This document shows positions 1 through 5,869 of a stretch of 5,869 nucleotides of DNA, piece by piece. Each line of letters starts with the position of its first letter. Position 1 is the stretch's first letter. The translations under genes and the position numbers were made by a program. Location: contig JAHZHS010000064.1 of NCBI GenBank assembly GCA_019420135.1, forward strand, positions 1-5,869, in the 5' to 3' direction. The DNA comes from Oscillospiraceae bacterium. Its GTDB lineage: Bacteria; Bacillota; Clostridia; Oscillospirales; Ruminococcaceae. Below the pieces are notes generated by a model. The model had not been told where the DNA came from. It searched no databases and saw nothing but the letters and a program-made list of their open reading frames with translations.

Positions 1-937
<937 letters not shown>

Positions 938-944
938 GCAGCGG

Positions 945-952
945 CCTCCTTA
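945..952 (-). promoter_or_regulatory. Ribosome binding site of trkH overlapping the trkA stop codon
   Basis: On the minus strand the trkA stop TAA runs directly into a consensus Shine-Dalgarno sequence (TAAGGAGG), seven bases before ATG 937. The stop codon is thus part of the ribosome binding site of the next gene. A ribosome finishing trkA would be placed to begin trkH, which suits two subunits of one transporter. This fixes the trkH start. Confidence 0.85.
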
Positions 953-2341
953 CGCCAGAATGTCGCTCAGGTCGCTCAGCCCGGTGTGGGTGGTGACGAT
1001 GATGACCGAATCCCCCGGCTGGATGGCGTCGTCGCCGCCGGGAATGAGGATGTTACCCTTGTGGCCGATGCAGGCGACCAGCAGGTGATCCCGGGTGGGC
1101 AGATCCCGCAGGGGGCGTCCCACCACGGGGGAGCTTTCGCTGGCCACAAACTCGATGGCCTCCACCCGGTTGTCGAAGAGGTGGAGCAATGTCTCGATGT
1201 TGGAGGAATCCTTGGAGGCATTGCGGGAGCGCACATAGGCCACGATGGCGTCGGTGACCAGGGCCTTGGGGTAGACCACGCTGCCCAGATTCAGGCGGTC
1301 GATGGCCTCAGGGAACATGATGCGGTTGATCTTGGTGACCACCTTGGCCCGGGACACCGCCTGAGTGTGCAGCGTCAGCATGATGTTCTCCTCATCGATG
1401 CCGGTCAGGGGCACCACCGCCCCCACATGCTCGATGCCGGCCTCCCGCAGCAGATCGGCGTCGGTGCCGTCGCCGTTGAGGATGGTTGCCTTGGGCAGCT
1501 GGGTGCTCAGCTCCTCGCAGTGCTGGCGGTTGCTCTCGATGAGCTCCACATTGACGCCCACCCGCAGCAGCTGCTTGGCCAGATAGTAGCCGGTCTTGCT
1601 GCCGCCGATGATGAGAGCGTCCCGCACCTGATGGGTCTCCAGCCCGATGCGGCGCAGAAACTGCTTGGAACCCCGAGCGGGGGCGATGAAGGAGACCACG
1701 TCCCCGGCTTTCAGCAGAAAGCTGCCGTCGGGGATGTAGACCTCGCCCCCGCGCTCCACGGCGCAGATCAGCACCGCCCCGGCCAGTTCCTGGCCCAGTT
1801 CCCGCAGGCGGCGGCCGTCCAGACGGTTGCCCTCAGGGATGCGGAAGCGGATCATCTCGGCCAGGCCCCGGGCAAAGGGAGTCACGCCCACCGCGCTGGG
1901 CAGGCAGAGAATGCGGGAGATCTCCCGGGCGGATTCCAGGTCGGGGTTGATGATCATAGCCAGGCCCAGCTTGCTCTTGAGGTAGGCGGCATCCTGGCTG
2001 TATTCGGGGGTGCGCACCCGGGCGATGACGGCGCAGTCGGTGACCCGCTTGGCCACCACGCAGCACAGCAGGTTGAGCTCGTCCGAGTTGGTGACGGCGA
2101 TGAGGATGTCGGCGTTGTCGATGCCGGCCTCCTGCAACGTGGAAAAGTTGGCGCCGTTGCCCACCACGCCGTTGACGTCGAACAGGTTGGTGATGTCCTG
2201 CACCTTGCCGGCGTCCCGGTCAATGATGGTGATGTCGTGGTTTTCCTTGCTGAGCTTGTCCACCAGGGACAGGCCCACCTTGCCGCAGCCTACAATGACG
2301 ATGTTCAGGCCTTTTTTGCGATGGGGAAATTTGTGCTCCAT
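950..2341 (-). CDS. trkA: TrkA, two-domain RCK regulatory subunit of potassium uptake
   Basis: This is a peripheral cytoplasmic protein that binds nucleotide through Rossmann folds and gates the TrkH channel. The 463-residue length matches tandem TrkA (RCK_N-RCK_C twice). The first Rossmann domain starts at about residue 13 with GCGKVG (18-23) and the acidic strand end IIDRD (39-43). The first RCK_C domain covers about 140-222 (GNRLDGRRLRELG, then LLKAGDVVSFIAP). The second Rossmann domain starts at about 241 with GGSKTG (246-251) and LIESN (267-271), followed by LNGDGTD (288-294). The second RCK_C domain covers about 385-460 (VVGRPLRDLPTRD, then IQPGDSVIIVT). I chose ATG 2341 over the longer in-frame TTG at 2401. 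The extra 20 residues resemble no TrkA, they would start at the T-run of a terminator, and ATG 2341 has its own GAGGAA site. The gene leads the trkA-trkH operon. The second domain has Ser in place of the middle glycine. Confidence 0.95.
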   Translation of the reverse strand: MEHKFPHRKKGLNIVIVGCGKVGLSLVDKLSKENHDITIIDRDAGKVQDITNLFDVNGVVGNGANFSTLQEAGIDNADILIAVTNSDELNLLCCVVAKRVTDCAVIARVRTPEYSQDAAYLKSKLGLAMIINPDLESAREISRILCLPSAVGVTPFARGLAEMIRFRIPEGNRLDGRRLRELGQELAGAVLICAVERGGEVYIPDGSFLLKAGDVVSFIAPARGSKQFLRRIGLETHQVRDALIIGGSKTGYYLAKQLLRVGVNVELIESNRQHCEELSTQLPKATILNGDGTDADLLREAGIEHVGAVVPLTGIDEENIMLTLHTQAVSRAKVVTKINRIMFPEAIDRLNLGSVVYPKALVTDAIVAYVRSRNASKDSSNIETLLHLFDNRVEAIEFVASESSPVVGRPLRDLPTRDHLLVACIGHKGNILIPGGDDAIQPGDSVIIVTTHTGLSDLSDILA

Positions 2342-2350
2342 ATAAGACGG

Positions 2351-2356
2351 TTCCTC
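2351..2356 (-). promoter_or_regulatory. Ribosome binding site deciding the trkA start
   Basis: GAGGAA on the minus strand lies nine bases before ATG 2341. It supports this start rather than the upstream in-frame TTG at 2401, which falls at the T-run of a terminator and has no good site of its own. Confidence 0.6.
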
Positions 2357-2386
2357 GATTCTGACAGGGATTTGGAAAAGAGAAGG

Positions 2387-2463
2387 GGCCTGCAGGCGCA
2401 AAAAACGGCCTTTCCGTTCCCGGTACGCGTAAAGGCAGACCGGAAGGGAAAGGCGCGCAGGCC
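2387..2463 (-). other. Outer stem enclosing the terminator in front of trkA
   Basis: The terminator is flanked by a second pair of arms: 2387-2393 pairs with 2457-2463 (GGCCTGC/GCAGGCC), and past a two-base bulge 2396-2399 pairs with 2453-2456 (GCGC/GCGC, sharing its inner two bases, 2453 and 2454, with the inner stem). The arms could fold together only after RNA polymerase has passed the T-run, so they might mark a structured leader for read-through RNA. They may equally be an accident of GC-rich sequence. No known riboswitch core is recognisable. Confidence 0.35.
2400..2454 (-). terminator. Rho-independent terminator after the lipoprotein gene
   Basis: On the minus strand, 2454-2447 (GCCTTTCC) pairs with 2415-2408 (GGAAAGGC). 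After a C-C mismatch the stem continues with TTCC/GGAA and, past a one-base bulge, GGT/ACC around a 14-base loop. The stem is followed by CG and then six T (2405-2400). It lies about 37 bases after the lipoprotein stop. It is less perfect than the other two terminators in the window, and it ends only about 60 bases before the trkA start. Confidence 0.75.
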
Positions 2464-2490
2464 GCAGGGACAGAAATTGTGGTGACAGGA

Positions 2491-3033
2491 TCAGGCGGTG
2501 AAGTGAACCAGGTAAAGATCCCCCTGGCCCTCGTTGCCGTCCTCATCGACGTACTGCTCCAGATAGGCAAGGTCGAACTCGGCGGCATCGGCGGGAACTT
2601 CAAACAGCAGATCGTAGGTCTCCTCGGCGCCGTCGGGCATGAACCATTCCAGCGGCATCTGGGCATTGGTGGGCATGCCGTCCTCGTCCTCCGCCAGCGG
2701 GTCCACCGACCAGGTGTAGTCCTCGTCGCCGTCGCCCCACTGGAGCTGGAAGTCGCTGTCGTACATGGGCAGCTCCTCCCCGAAGGTGTTCACCAGGGTG
2801 ACATTGCAGAGGATCAGCCGGGATCCGTCCGCGGGGGTGTGGCCGTCGTACTCGGCCACCTCCTGGGCACTGTTGACCGTGAAGTCAAAAAACATGTTGG
2901 ACATCCGGTCACCGATCTCACCGTCGGTGTTTTTGCCCGCATTGAACAGGGTGATGCCGCTGCATCCCGACAGCGCCGCGCCCAGGGTCAGCGCGGCAAG
3001 ACCGGCACAGAGAGTCCGGTTGGCAAAACGCAT
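2491..3033 (-). CDS. Small, very acidic secreted lipoprotein, DUF4352/DUF5067-like
   Basis: The 180-residue protein has a lipoprotein signal peptide: R2 and R6, a hydrophobic core, then the lipobox LSGC with Cys24 as lipidation site. The mature part should be anchored outside the membrane. From about residue 45 it reads like the small beta-sandwich lipoproteins called DUF4352 or DUF5067 in Firmicutes: FDFTVNSAQEV, YDGHTPADGSRLILCNVTLVNT, then FGEELPMYDSDFQLQWG. These families have no established biochemical role. By hand count the mature chain has about 36 Asp/Glu against 3 Lys/Arg, clustered in GDGDEDY, LAEDEDG and YVDEDG. The start ATG 3033 has AGGAGG at 3039-3044. A terminator lies on each side, so it is probably monocistronic. 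The CDS, start and lipobox are solid. The family assignment is by pattern recall and needs a profile search. Confidence 0.85.
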   Translation of the reverse strand: MRFANRTLCAGLAALTLGAALSGCSGITLFNAGKNTDGEIGDRMSNMFFDFTVNSAQEVAEYDGHTPADGSRLILCNVTLVNTFGEELPMYDSDFQLQWGDGDEDYTWSVDPLAEDEDGMPTNAQMPLEWFMPDGAEETYDLLFEVPADAAEFDLAYLEQYVDEDGNEGQGDLYLVHFTA

Positions 3034-3050
3034 GGGTACCTCCTTTTTCT

Positions 3051-3069
3051 CCCGGGCACATCCCCCGGG
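3051..3069 (-). other. Possible small hairpin in the lipoprotein leader
   Basis: CCCGGG occurs twice (3064-3069 and 3051-3056), separated by seven bases, and can form a six-base GC stem ending six bases before the AGGAGG site. It could affect access to the ribosome binding site. Each copy is also its own palindrome, and the signal is short, so this is only a possibility. Confidence 0.3.
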
Positions 3070-3089
3070 TTTCTCTTTCCGTTGATTCT

Positions 3090-3118
3090 AAGATAGCGGA
3101 AAATGCAAAAAAAAGCAA
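3090..3118 (-). promoter_or_regulatory. Candidate housekeeping promoter of the lipoprotein gene
   Basis: On the minus strand TTGCTT (3118-3113) is followed, after exactly 17 bases, by TATCTT (3095-3090). Each matches the SigA consensus at four of six positions, and the spacer begins with a T-tract. The predicted start would leave a leader of about 50 bases. An overlapping TAGAAT (3090-3085) is an alternative -10, but it has only a T-tract at the -35 position. TTGAAC further upstream, near 3173, with CAAAAT 18 bases on, is another possibility. No CGTC-type ECF -10 is present here. Confidence 0.4.
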
Positions 3119-3145
3119 TATCCACTGTCGGAAACGGGGGATATT
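3117..3145. repeat. Inverted repeat next to the lipoprotein promoter
   Basis: AATATCC (3117-3123) and GGATATT (3139-3145) are perfect seven-base inverted arms with a 15-base spacer. Arm centres are 22 bases apart, about two helical turns. One arm overlaps the first bases of the candidate -35 box. This geometry would suit a dimeric regulator, but a seven-base dyad in an AT-rich gap is not rare by chance. Confidence 0.35.
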
Positions 3146-3193
3146 TTGTGATAAAACGTCGGAAGTGTTCAAACAAAAATGGCACAAACGGAC

Positions 3194-3237
3194 AAAAAAG
3201 CGGCCCGGCCGCCGGGAAAATCCGGGGCCGGGCCGCT
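3194..3237 (-). terminator. Strong rho-independent terminator of the sigma/anti-sigma operon
   Basis: A perfect 12-base stem joins 3199-3210 to 3226-3237 (AGCGGCCCGGCC against its complement). An inner CCGG/CCGG pairing (3212-3215 with 3222-3225) lies beyond a single bulged base. On the minus strand the stem runs into six T (3199-3194). It sits about 33 bases after the anti-sigma stop and separates this operon from the lipoprotein gene. No T-run follows on the plus strand, so it acts in one direction. Confidence 0.93.
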
Positions 3238-3269
3238 GGTCGCGGTGGGACAATGGGGAAAGAAAACGG

Positions 3270-4844
3270 TCAGGAGACAGCCTCCAGGGGCAGGGTGATG
3301 GCATTGGCGGTGTCCAGGGTGGCGCCGGGCGCGAAGTAGTAGTGGAAGGTGTTGATCTGTTCCAGCTCCTCCTGGGTGGCGGCGTAGTAGTCGTAGCGGA
3401 TGGTCACGATGCCGGTGGCGGGGTCTGCAAAGGCGTTGACCATGCCGGTGCGGAGGATGGTGGCGGTGCCCTCCTCGTTGAGGCCCTGGACCTCCTCGCT
3501 CACGGTGGAGACGTCCTCGTCGTCGGGCATGACCAGGTCCACCAGCATACCGGAGGACATGCCGTGCACCCAGCCGTAGGGCACCAGGGAGAAGCTGATG
3601 GAGCTGTCCTGGACGGTGAAGTCCTGCACCGTGAAGCCTCCCAGGTCACTGAAAGCGATCTTGGCCCCGGCGCGCATCTCGTCGGCGGTGACGGTGCGCA
3701 GCTCGGTCTCGGCGGTCTCGTCGTAGGACACCGGCGTCAGGGTGATGGAGGTGGCGCCGTCGGCGGGGCGGGTGAGCTGATAGTTGCTGACAGAGCTCTG
3801 ATCCACCGTGCCGTCATGGATGTAGTTCTGGGCGGCCCAGGCGCTGAGGTAGAGCTCCTTGCCGGTGTCGTCGGTGATGAGGAACTGGCTGGCGTCGATG
3901 CCCTTGGTCCAGGCGACCTGCTGCTGGGTGTCGTCGGTGTAGGCGTACTCGTAGCGGGTGGTGATGCTGCCGCCCAGCGGGCCGAAGGTGAAATTGTCCA
4001 GCAGCAGCACGTCGTCGCCCACGGGGTACTCCCCGGCCTTGGCCCGGGTGGCCCCGGCGCGCAGGGCGCTGCCGTCCAGGGAGACGCTGAAATCCCAGTT
4101 GCCCTCATGGTTCAGCACCGAAGTCTCCGACAGGTTGAGGACCACAGTGTCCCCCTCGGGCACGGCGGTGAGGATATAGTGGACCCACATCTTGAGGGTG
4201 CTGCCGTCCACCCGGTAGTATTCCCGCAGGGTGGGGCTGTCAGCCACGATGTCCTGACCGTTGAGGGTGCATTCGCTGAAGAAGGGCGCGGAAAACCACA
4301 CCTGGTCGGAGGAGGAGTAGAAGCTGCCATCATCCAGGGCGTCGTCCACAATGTTCTCCCCCGTGATGGTGAAGAAGACATCCATGGAGGAGACGTCGAT
4401 GGAGATGTTGTCCAGCGTGACGCTGACGCCGTCGTCGGTGACGGTCTGGTCCACCGGGGCGTTGTAGGCGGTCAGCTCCGCCTCGGTGCCCTCGTGGGTG
4501 CCCCGGGGAGCGTCCAGGTTCTGGGAGACCTGGCTCTGGTCGGGGGCGGCGGAGAAGAAATCGATGTTGCCCTGGATCATCTTGATCAGGGAGGGCCCCA
4601 CGGCGGCCGCGGTGCCGCACAGGGCGCAGACCACCGCCGCCGCAATGCCGAAGGTGAATGCCCGGCGGCGGACATGGCGGATTTTGGGTTTCTGCCCGGC
4701 GGCGGCCGGGGCGGCAGCGCCCGCAGCGTCGATGCGGCCCAGGACGGTTTTGGTCAGACGGTCCAGCTCCCCGGCGGTGAGGGGCGCTTCGGGGGTGTCC
4801 AGCGTGTCCAGTTCGTGCAAGAGATCCTGTTGTGTGTTACGCAT
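3270..4844 (-). CDS. Membrane-anchored anti-sigma factor-like protein (DUF4179 type)
   Basis: The 524-residue protein is the probable inhibitor of the ECF sigma factor encoded just before it. Residues 1-60 form a cytoplasmic, partly helical region (LLHELDTLDTPEA, LTAGELDRLTKTVLGRID) ending in the basic stretch KIRHVRRR. A single membrane segment follows at about 62-83 (FTFGIAAAVVCALCGTAAAV). The rest, about 440 residues, is acidic and predicted outside. It begins with the pattern typical of DUF4179 proteins (VDQTVTDDGVSVTLDNISID, about 130-149) and continues as beta-rich sequence with no motif I recognise. A cytoplasmic head, one TM and an outer sensor, cotranscribed behind an ECF sigma gene, is the usual anti-sigma layout. 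The ATG overlaps the sigma stop by eight bases. The inhibitor role is inference from context and family. The ligand is unknown. No zinc-binding HxxxCxxC motif is seen, so it is not a ZAS-type anti-sigma. Confidence 0.88.
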   Translation of the reverse strand: MRNTQQDLLHELDTLDTPEAPLTAGELDRLTKTVLGRIDAAGAAAPAAAGQKPKIRHVRRRAFTFGIAAAVVCALCGTAAAVGPSLIKMIQGNIDFFSAAPDQSQVSQNLDAPRGTHEGTEAELTAYNAPVDQTVTDDGVSVTLDNISIDVSSMDVFFTITGENIVDDALDDGSFYSSSDQVWFSAPFFSECTLNGQDIVADSPTLREYYRVDGSTLKMWVHYILTAVPEGDTVVLNLSETSVLNHEGNWDFSVSLDGSALRAGATRAKAGEYPVGDDVLLLDNFTFGPLGGSITTRYEYAYTDDTQQQVAWTKGIDASQFLITDDTGKELYLSAWAAQNYIHDGTVDQSSVSNYQLTRPADGATSITLTPVSYDETAETELRTVTADEMRAGAKIAFSDLGGFTVQDFTVQDSSISFSLVPYGWVHGMSSGMLVDLVMPDDEDVSTVSEEVQGLNEEGTATILRTGMVNAFADPATGIVTIRYDYYAATQEELEQINTFHYYFAPGATLDTANAITLPLEAVS

Positions 4845-4860
4845 GTGCGCGCACTCCTTT
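4837..4860 (-). promoter_or_regulatory. Sigma/anti-sigma overlap and ribosome binding site
   Basis: The last bases of the sigma gene read ATGCGTAA on the minus strand: the anti-sigma ATG (4844-4842) comes first, then the sigma TAA (4839-4837), an eight-base overlap in a different frame. AAAGGAG (4860-4854) lies nine bases before the ATG, inside the sigma gene. The arrangement implies coupled translation and balanced amounts of the two partners. Confidence 0.8.
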
Positions 4861-5382
4861 CCGTTCCAGTTCCCGGCGCAGGCGTTCCCGTCCCCGGGAC
4901 AGCCGGGTGTTTACCGTGCTCTCGCTCATGTTCAGAGCCCGGGCGATCTGCCGCGCCGGCTGCAGCAGATAGTATTTGCGGAGAAAAATTTCCCGGTCGG
5001 GCTGAGACATGGCGGCCACCAGCGTGCCTACCAGGTCCTCGGCGTCGCTGGGCAGAGCGTCCAGCAGGGCCAGGGCATCGCCCACCTCCTCATTGAGGGG
5101 CAGTTCGTTTTTGCGGCGGAGTTTCCGCCAGCGGCTGATGCCGGCGTTGCGGGCGGTGACCACCAGCCATGCCTTGACCGGGGTGTCCGTCCGGCAGAGA
5201 TGGTCTGCCTGCTTCCACAGTGCCACAAATACATCGGCCATGCATTCTTCCACGTCCTCGGGACGGCCGGGCAATATCTTGGATAAAATTCCCTTGACGG
5301 CGGGGGCGTACCGCGCCATGGCGGTCTTGAGCCCCGTCTCCGGATCGTTCACGATCCACAGGGCCAGATTTTCTTCCTCCAC
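4837..5382 (-). CDS. ECF-type RNA polymerase sigma factor (sigma-70 family)
   Basis: The 181-residue protein has the two-domain layout of group 4 (ECF) sigma factors, which direct RNA polymerase to stress or envelope-response promoters. Region 2 covers about residues 20-92, with the conserved DVEECMADVFVALWKQADH (43-61) and the basic helix VVTARNAGISRWRKLRRK (74-91) expected to contact the -10 element. After a linker (ELPLNEE), region 4 covers about 116-172: LVAAMSQPDREIFLRKYYL, then the helix-turn-helix ARQIARALNMSESTVNTRLSRGRERLRREL in one piece (143-172), which reads the -35 element. There is no region 1.1 or 3, as usual for ECFs. The start is GTG 5382, chosen because GGAGGTGA sits seven bases upstream and there is no upstream ATG; the first internal ATG is at codon 22 and would cut into region 2. 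The gene overlaps the anti-sigma gene and probably controls its own promoter. The exact ECF group was not determined. Confidence 0.94.
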   Translation of the reverse strand: MEEENLALWIVNDPETGLKTAMARYAPAVKGILSKILPGRPEDVEECMADVFVALWKQADHLCRTDTPVKAWLVVTARNAGISRWRKLRRKNELPLNEEVGDALALLDALPSDAEDLVGTLVAAMSQPDREIFLRKYYLLQPARQIARALNMSESTVNTRLSRGRERLRRELERKGVRAHA

Positions 5383-5387
5383 CTCGT

Positions 5388-5394
5388 CACCTCC
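5388..5394 (-). promoter_or_regulatory. Ribosome binding site fixing the GTG start of the sigma gene
   Basis: GGAGGTG on the minus strand, in the context TTTGGAGGTGA, lies about six to seven bases before GTG 5382. It supports the non-ATG start. Confidence 0.8.
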
Positions 5395-5408
5395 AAATCC
5401 TTTGGTTT

Positions 5409-5418
5409 TAAGGCCTTA
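5409..5418. repeat. Ten-base palindrome in the sigma gene leader
   Basis: TAAGGCCTTA is a perfect palindrome lying between the predicted transcription start and the ribosome binding site of the sigma gene. On the minus strand it carries a second copy of TGTAAG (5420-5415), the same hexamer as the proposed -35 element. It may be an operator or chance. Confidence 0.3.
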
Positions 5419-5422
5419 CACC

Positions 5423-5455
5423 CATACAGACGCCCCCCGGGGACAAAATCTTACA
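5423..5455 (-). promoter_or_regulatory. Candidate ECF-type, self-recognised promoter of the sigma operon
   Basis: On the minus strand TGTAAG followed by ATTTT (-35 region, 5455-5445) is separated by 17 bases from CGTCTGTATG (-10 region, starting at 5432). This resembles the ECF pattern of a TGTAAC-like -35 and a CGTC -10, and no good TTGACA/TATAAT pair is seen in the same gap. It begins 13 bases beyond the end of the mreB terminator T-run and gives a leader of about 40 bases with a clean ribosome binding site. ECF sigma factors usually transcribe their own operon, so autoregulation is likely but unproven. Confidence 0.6.
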
Positions 5456-5467
5456 CACAGGGAACAC

Positions 5468-5517
5468 AAAAAACAAAAGACCGCAAAGCAGCATGGGGGA
5501 TGCCGCTTTGCGGTCTT
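5468..5517 (-). terminator. Rho-independent terminator of the mreB-family gene
   Basis: A perfect 13-base stem pairs 5477-5489 with 5505-5517 (outer bases AAGACCGCAAAGC). After one mismatch four more pairs (GCAT/ATGC) close a five-base loop. On the minus strand it runs into TTTT-G-TTTTTT (5478-5468). It lies 12 bases after the stop codon and isolates the sigma operon from upstream transcription. Confidence 0.95.
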
Positions 5518-5529
5518 GCAGGATACAGG

Positions 5530-5869
5530 TTACAGATAGCTGGGCTCCTCCCGGCGATGACCGGCCAGGGCGGGGTTGTCGAGCACGGCACCCGCCCCCA
5601 ATACCACGCAGTCCAGGGGGCTTTCGGCCACATGGACCTCAATGCCGGTCTCGTTCTGGATCAGGCGATCCAGGCCCTTGAGCAGGGCGCCGCCCCCCGA
5701 AAGCATGATGCCCCGGTCGATGATGTCGCTGGACAGCTCGGGCGGGGTGCGCTCCAGCGTGTCCTTGATGGCGTCCACGATGCGCAGCAGGCTCTCGCTC
5801 ATGGCCTCCCGCACCTCCTCGGAGCGGATCAGGATGTCCTTGGGCAGACCGTCCACCAGGTTGCGGCCC
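5530..5869 (-). CDS. mreB: MreB-family rod-shape protein, C-terminal part only
   Basis: The last 112 codons of an actin-like protein that polymerises under the membrane and guides peptidoglycan synthesis along the cell side wall. The 5' part lies beyond the right edge; the first visible residues are GRNLVDGLPKDILI, a conserved MreB segment. Further on are TPPELSSDIIDRGIMLSGGGALLKGL in pieces typical of MreB: the TPPEL turn, DRGI, and the SGGGALL loop that contacts the nucleotide. The chain then has HVAESPLDCVVLGAGAVLDN and ends in the charged tail GHRREEPSYL. MreB and its paralogue Mbl cannot be told apart from this fragment, so the symbol is a family label. A strong terminator follows at once, so the gene is the last of its transcription unit and is not cotranscribed with mreC. 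Confidence 0.93.
   Translation of the reverse strand, partial: GRNLVDGLPKDILIRSEEVREAMSESLLRIVDAIKDTLERTPPELSSDIIDRGIMLSGGGALLKGLDRLIQNETGIEVHVAESPLDCVVLGAGAVLDNPALAGHRREEPSYL

Noticed and set aside
2342..2373. An ECF-type promoter (CGTCTTATA) just before trkA
   Set aside because: CGTC at 2349-2346 would place the start inside the coding region, and the sequence 17 bases upstream (AATCCC) does not resemble a TGTAAG-like -35.
2342..2401. Extension of TrkA to the in-frame TTG at 2401
   Set aside because: The extra 20 residues resemble no TrkA N-terminus, the TTG lies at a terminator T-run, and ATG 2341 has its own ribosome binding site.
2342..2490. A cyclic-di-AMP (ydaO-type) riboswitch before trkA
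   Set aside because: Such riboswitches often precede potassium transport genes, but the gap is too short once the lipoprotein stop and terminator are subtracted, and no conserved core is recognisable.
2551..2620. A true EF-hand or dockerin calcium loop in the lipoprotein
   Set aside because: The VDEDGNEGQGD segment lacks the D-x-D-x-D-G spacing and the glutamate at position 12.
3165..5096. A 643-codon open frame on the plus strand
   Set aside because: It is antisense to the anti-sigma and sigma genes, starts inside a promoter/terminator gap and has low-complexity Gly/Val/His composition. The minus-strand genes have start sites, families and a coupled overlap.

Overview
The window is GC-rich, and every gene I can support reads on the minus strand. 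Short, insulated transcription units, strong AGGAGG-type ribosome binding sites, classic hairpin-plus-T-run terminators and an ECF sigma/DUF4179-type anti-sigma pair all suggest a Firmicute. The GC-rich codon use combined with these families fits a gut Oscillospiraceae/Ruminococcaceae-type genome (Faecalibacterium, Subdoligranulum or Gemmiger-like). The phylum-level call is fairly safe. The family-level call is inference from composition and gene style, not from a marker gene.

In transcription order (right to left) the layout is as follows. (1) The last 112 codons of an MreB-family actin (5869-5530) end in a near-perfect terminator (5517-5468). (2) A two-gene operon encodes an ECF sigma factor with a GTG start (5382-4837) and a single-pass membrane anti-sigma-like protein with a large extracytoplasmic part (4844-3270). 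The two genes overlap by 8 bases, are preceded by an ECF-looking promoter (5455-5423), and end in a second strong terminator (3237-3194). (3) A monocistronic, very acidic small lipoprotein (3033-2491) has its own likely promoter, an abutting inverted repeat, and a third terminator (2454-2400). (4) A potassium uptake operon follows: trkA, with two RCK domains (2341-950), then trkH, whose C-terminal part runs off the left edge (937-1).

The sigma and anti-sigma genes form a probable envelope-signal module. The anti-sigma would hold the sigma factor at the membrane until an external cue releases it, and the sigma factor would then drive its own operon. TrkA is the cytoplasmic gating subunit of the TrkH potassium channel, and the two genes are translationally close. 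The lipoprotein sits alone between the modules and has no recognisable biochemical role. No mobile element, CRISPR array, tRNA, rRNA or phage gene is visible. No stretch over 300 bases lacks a gene; the longest gap is about 236 bases (3034-3269), holding a terminator, a promoter and a dyad.

I found no clearly novel system. The best leads are the candidate autoregulatory ECF promoter, the orphan acidic lipoprotein, and the nested stem structure with no obvious promoter in front of trkA.
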